From Deltaproteobacteria bacterium RBG_16_44_11 (lineage in GTDB: Bacteria; Desulfobacterota; Syntrophia; Syntrophales; Smithellaceae): a stretch of DNA of 7,225 nt. The notes below the pieces were generated by a model that was given only the letters and a program-made list of their open reading frames with translations, did not search any database and had not been told where the DNA came from. Shown in pieces: positions 5,224-7,225 of this stretch (positions are counted from its first letter, which is position 1; each line of letters opens with the position of its first letter). The position numbers were made by a program, and so were the translations under genes. The stretch is taken from the NCBI GenBank assembly GCA_001797845.1, contig MGQN01000006.1:18491-25715 (forward strand). Reading direction: 5' to 3'.

Positions 5224-6696
5224 ATGTTTAAAATCAGATGGGATTTCGCCTGGGGTATTTTTATTACTTTTGTTTTTCTCACCCTGCTGGTTATTCGTCT
5301 TGAATTATTTCAAAATAAATCAGAGGGTATAGCTGTTGTTCAAAAAGCAGCGATACAAAGGCCCGCCGAAACATGGATGAATATTTATCAGAAAGAAAAA
5401 AAAATAGGGGTTCTTCAGCGCAAATTCATCATCCTCGAAACCGGAGGATTTCAAACCAAAGAAAATGTGACCATGCAAATCAATACAATGGGCATAATAC
5501 AGGCGCTTCGGATATCCACCGAAACTGCCCTTAATCCCGATATGAGTTTTTCCTCATTCAATTTTGATTTAAACTCGAGTCTGTTTCGCTTCAACGCCCA
5601 CGGTTATGTTGCTAAGGATAAACTGATTTTATTTACCGGCCTACCTTCCGCCCAGCAAAAAAGCGAAATTCCGCTCAAAGATATTCCTTATATAAGCGGT
5701 AACGTTTACGAAGCAGCCTTTGCCGCGGGAATGGAGAAAGGCACACCCCGCCCCTTCAGCATCTTTGATCCTTCTACGCTGAGTATCCGCGAGATCAAAG
5801 TTACCCGCGAAGCAGACGAGGTTATTCCGATAATGGGCAAACGAGTTTTGACACAAAAATTCTGCGCTGATTTCATGGGGGCGAAAAATTGCGCCTGGCT
5901 GGGCAAAGATGGAGATGCATTAAAAGAAACAGGGCTGTTGGGACTTTCGATGGAGAAGGTTAGCCCCGAAAAAGCCCGCGAAAGCATCGCCTCAGGTTCA
6001 AACATTGATTTTGCGCAAATTTCTTCGCTCCCCTCCAATATCAATATTGCTAACCCGGAAAAGCTAAGCGAGATAAAAATCAAGATCAACGGCCTTCGCG
6101 ATTTATTTCTTCTTTTGAATGGCGGGCGGCAAAATTTTCGTCAGAGCGTTTTAACCATCACTAAAGAAAGTATCTCTTCGCTAACGGCTCAGGAAAATAA
6201 GTTCGCTGAAGGATTTAATCAATATTTGCAGCCTTCAGTGCTGGTGCAATCTGATCATCCGCAAATCAAAGCGCAGGCTCAAAAAATTGTTCTGCCCACG
6301 GATAATTCACAACAAAAAATGCACAAGATCGTAAATTGGGTTTATATAAATATCGAGAAAAAGCCGGTACTGTCCGTTCCGAACGCTTTGGAAGTTTTAA
6401 ACAATAAAGCCGGTGATTGCAACGAACACGCGGTTTTGACCGCAGCCCTTTTGCGCGCCGCAGGCCTTCCCGCGCAAATTGAAACCGGACTGGTATATCT
6501 TAACGGCCGTTTCTATTACCATGCCTGGAATATTGTCTATGCCGGGCGATGGATTACGGCTGATGCCGTTTTTAATCAAATCCCCGCCGATGTTACTCAT
6601 ATCAGGTTGGTGCGTGGTGAAGGCGGCGAGCAACTGGATTTACTGGGTGTCATGGGCAAAATACAACTGGAGGTTCTTTCCATAAAAAATGATTGA
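5224..6696 (+). CDS. Membrane-anchored transglutaminase-like superfamily protein
   Basis: A short positively charged N-terminus and a hydrophobic helix at about residues 8-26, with no obvious cleavage site, suggest an inner-membrane anchor with the rest in the periplasm. Residues about 48-260 form a beta-rich region beginning WMNIYQKEKKIG, a pattern I associate with other bacterial proteins that join such a region to a transglutaminase domain; its role is unknown. Residues about 345-465 are the transglutaminase-like domain with an intact papain-type triad: Cys399 in GDCNEHA, His433 in YYHAWN, and Asp447 in TADAVFNQ. A protease, peptide ligase or amidase activity is possible; the superfamily is too diverse to choose a substrate. 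Cys214 and Cys223 could form a disulfide. The start follows a weak AGG 9 bases upstream and a strong promoter. The stop overlaps the following ABC ATPase start by 8 bases, so the two are probably co-translated and functionally linked. Confidence 0.85.
   Translation: MFKIRWDFAWGIFITFVFLTLLVIRLELFQNKSEGIAVVQKAAIQRPAETWMNIYQKEKKIGVLQRKFIILETGGFQTKENVTMQINTMGIIQALRISTETALNPDMSFSSFNFDLNSSLFRFNAHGYVAKDKLILFTGLPSAQQKSEIPLKDIPYISGNVYEAAFAAGMEKGTPRPFSIFDPSTLSIREIKVTREADEVIPIMGKRVLTQKFCADFMGAKNCAWLGKDGDALKETGLLGLSMEKVSPEKARESIASGSNIDFAQISSLPSNINIANPEKLSEIKIKINGLRDLFLLLNGGRQNFRQSVLTITKESISSLTAQENKFAEGFNQYLQPSVLVQSDHPQIKAQAQKIVLPTDNSQQKMHKIVNWVYINIEKKPVLSVPNALEVLNNKAGDCNEHAVLTAALLRAAGLPAQIETGLVYLNGRFYYHAWNIVYAGRWITADAVFNQIPADVTHIRLVRGEGGEQLDLLGVMGKIQLEVLSIKND
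6669..6673 (+). promoter_or_regulatory. Distant ribosome binding site of the ABC ATPase gene
   Basis: GGAGG lies inside the transglutaminase-like gene, 15 bases before the ATG at 6689. The sequence match is good but the spacing is long, so translation may depend partly on ribosomes arriving from the upstream gene. Confidence 0.4.
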
Positions 6697-7225
6697 GCTA
6701 AGTAATCTGACAAAAGATTTCGGAACAACATTGGCGGTAAAGAATCTTAGTTTACATGTGGATGCCGGAGAAATCTATGGTTTTATCGGCCCCAATGGCG
6801 CGGGGAAAACCACTACGATCCGCATGATGGGCGGAATAATTGAACCCACTGCCGGAAGTATCATTATTGACGACATTAATATGAGGAAAGATCCGGTTGC
6901 CGCCAAAAAGATTATCGGTTTTGTGCCGGACAGACCTTTTCTTTACGAAAAACTCACGGGCATGGAATTTATCAAATTTATTTCTGATTTATATGATGTT
7001 AATCCGGCCTCCCTTTCCCGGCGGGCGGAAGAACTTCTAAAGCAATTCGCGCTTTGGGATTGGGCGGACGAAATCATTGAAGCTTACTCGCACGGCATGA
7101 AGCAGAGGCTGATTATTGCCGCCGCATTAATGCACGATCCCAAAGTTATGGTCATTGATGAACCGATGGTCGGACTTGATCCCGCCGCCGTGCGGATGGT
7201 CAAGGATATTCTGAAAAATCTTTCC
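6689..7225 (+). CDS. ABC transporter ATP-binding protein (partial, 3' end beyond window)
   Basis: The frame ATG ATT GAG CTA stays open for 179 codons to the window edge. It encodes a cytosolic ATPase of the ABC-2 type (COG1131-like), which normally works with a separate membrane permease; none is visible here and it may lie beyond the edge. Walker A is GPNGAGKT at 34-41, the signature is the variant YSHGMKQR at 133-140, Walker B is VMVIDEP at 153-159 with catalytic Glu158, and the D-loop is GLDP at 162-165. The position usually held by the Q-loop glutamine reads VPDRP (79-83), with Asp81. The H-loop histidine is not reached. The ATG lies inside the end of the transglutaminase-like gene, overlapping it by 8 bases. 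The substrate cannot be predicted. Confidence 0.93.
   Translation, partial: MIELSNLTKDFGTTLAVKNLSLHVDAGEIYGFIGPNGAGKTTTIRMMGGIIEPTAGSIIIDDINMRKDPVAAKKIIGFVPDRPFLYEKLTGMEFIKFISDLYDVNPASLSRRAEELLKQFALWDWADEIIEAYSHGMKQRLIIAAALMHDPKVMVIDEPMVGLDPAAVRMVKDILKNLS

Overview
The window looks like chromosomal housekeeping DNA from a Gram-negative bacterium, most likely of the former Deltaproteobacteria (Desulfobacterota, possibly near Syntrophales). The grounds are the protein flavour (short archaeal-type phosphatidylserine decarboxylase, Iβ-like aspartate aminotransferase, IspG without the large insertion), the moderate-to-low G+C content, and an ispG gene whose stop overlaps a new start reading Met-Arg-Tyr, as in many proS genes of that group. 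The taxonomic placement is inference. I see no rRNA, tRNA, CRISPR array, insertion sequence or phage gene.

Region 1 (about 1-5077, all on the minus strand) is a compact run. In transcription order it is: a candidate promoter, psd, pssA, rsmD, coaD, a class I aminotransferase, a 162-base gap with a weak candidate promoter, ispG, and the first three codons of a further gene (probably proS) cut by the window edge. psd/pssA and rsmD/coaD are joined by ATGA stop/start overlaps, and other gaps within the psd-to-aminotransferase block are under 30 bases, so it probably forms one operon. psd and pssA together make phosphatidylethanolamine from CDP-diacylglycerol and serine. rsmD methylates 16S rRNA, coaD makes dephospho-CoA, the aminotransferase links aspartate or related amino acids to 2-oxoacids, and ispG makes HMBPP in the MEP isoprenoid pathway.

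Region 2 (5016-5223) is a divergent intergenic region with a near-consensus sigma70-type promoter on the plus strand and a weaker one on the minus strand.

Region 3 (5224-7225, plus strand) holds a membrane-anchored, probably periplasmic transglutaminase-like protein with an intact Cys-His-Asp triad. It overlaps by 8 bases the start of an ABC transporter ATPase that runs off the right edge. Their joint function is unknown. This pair is the least understood part of the window; everything else is standard metabolism, and I do not see strong evidence of a wholly new system.
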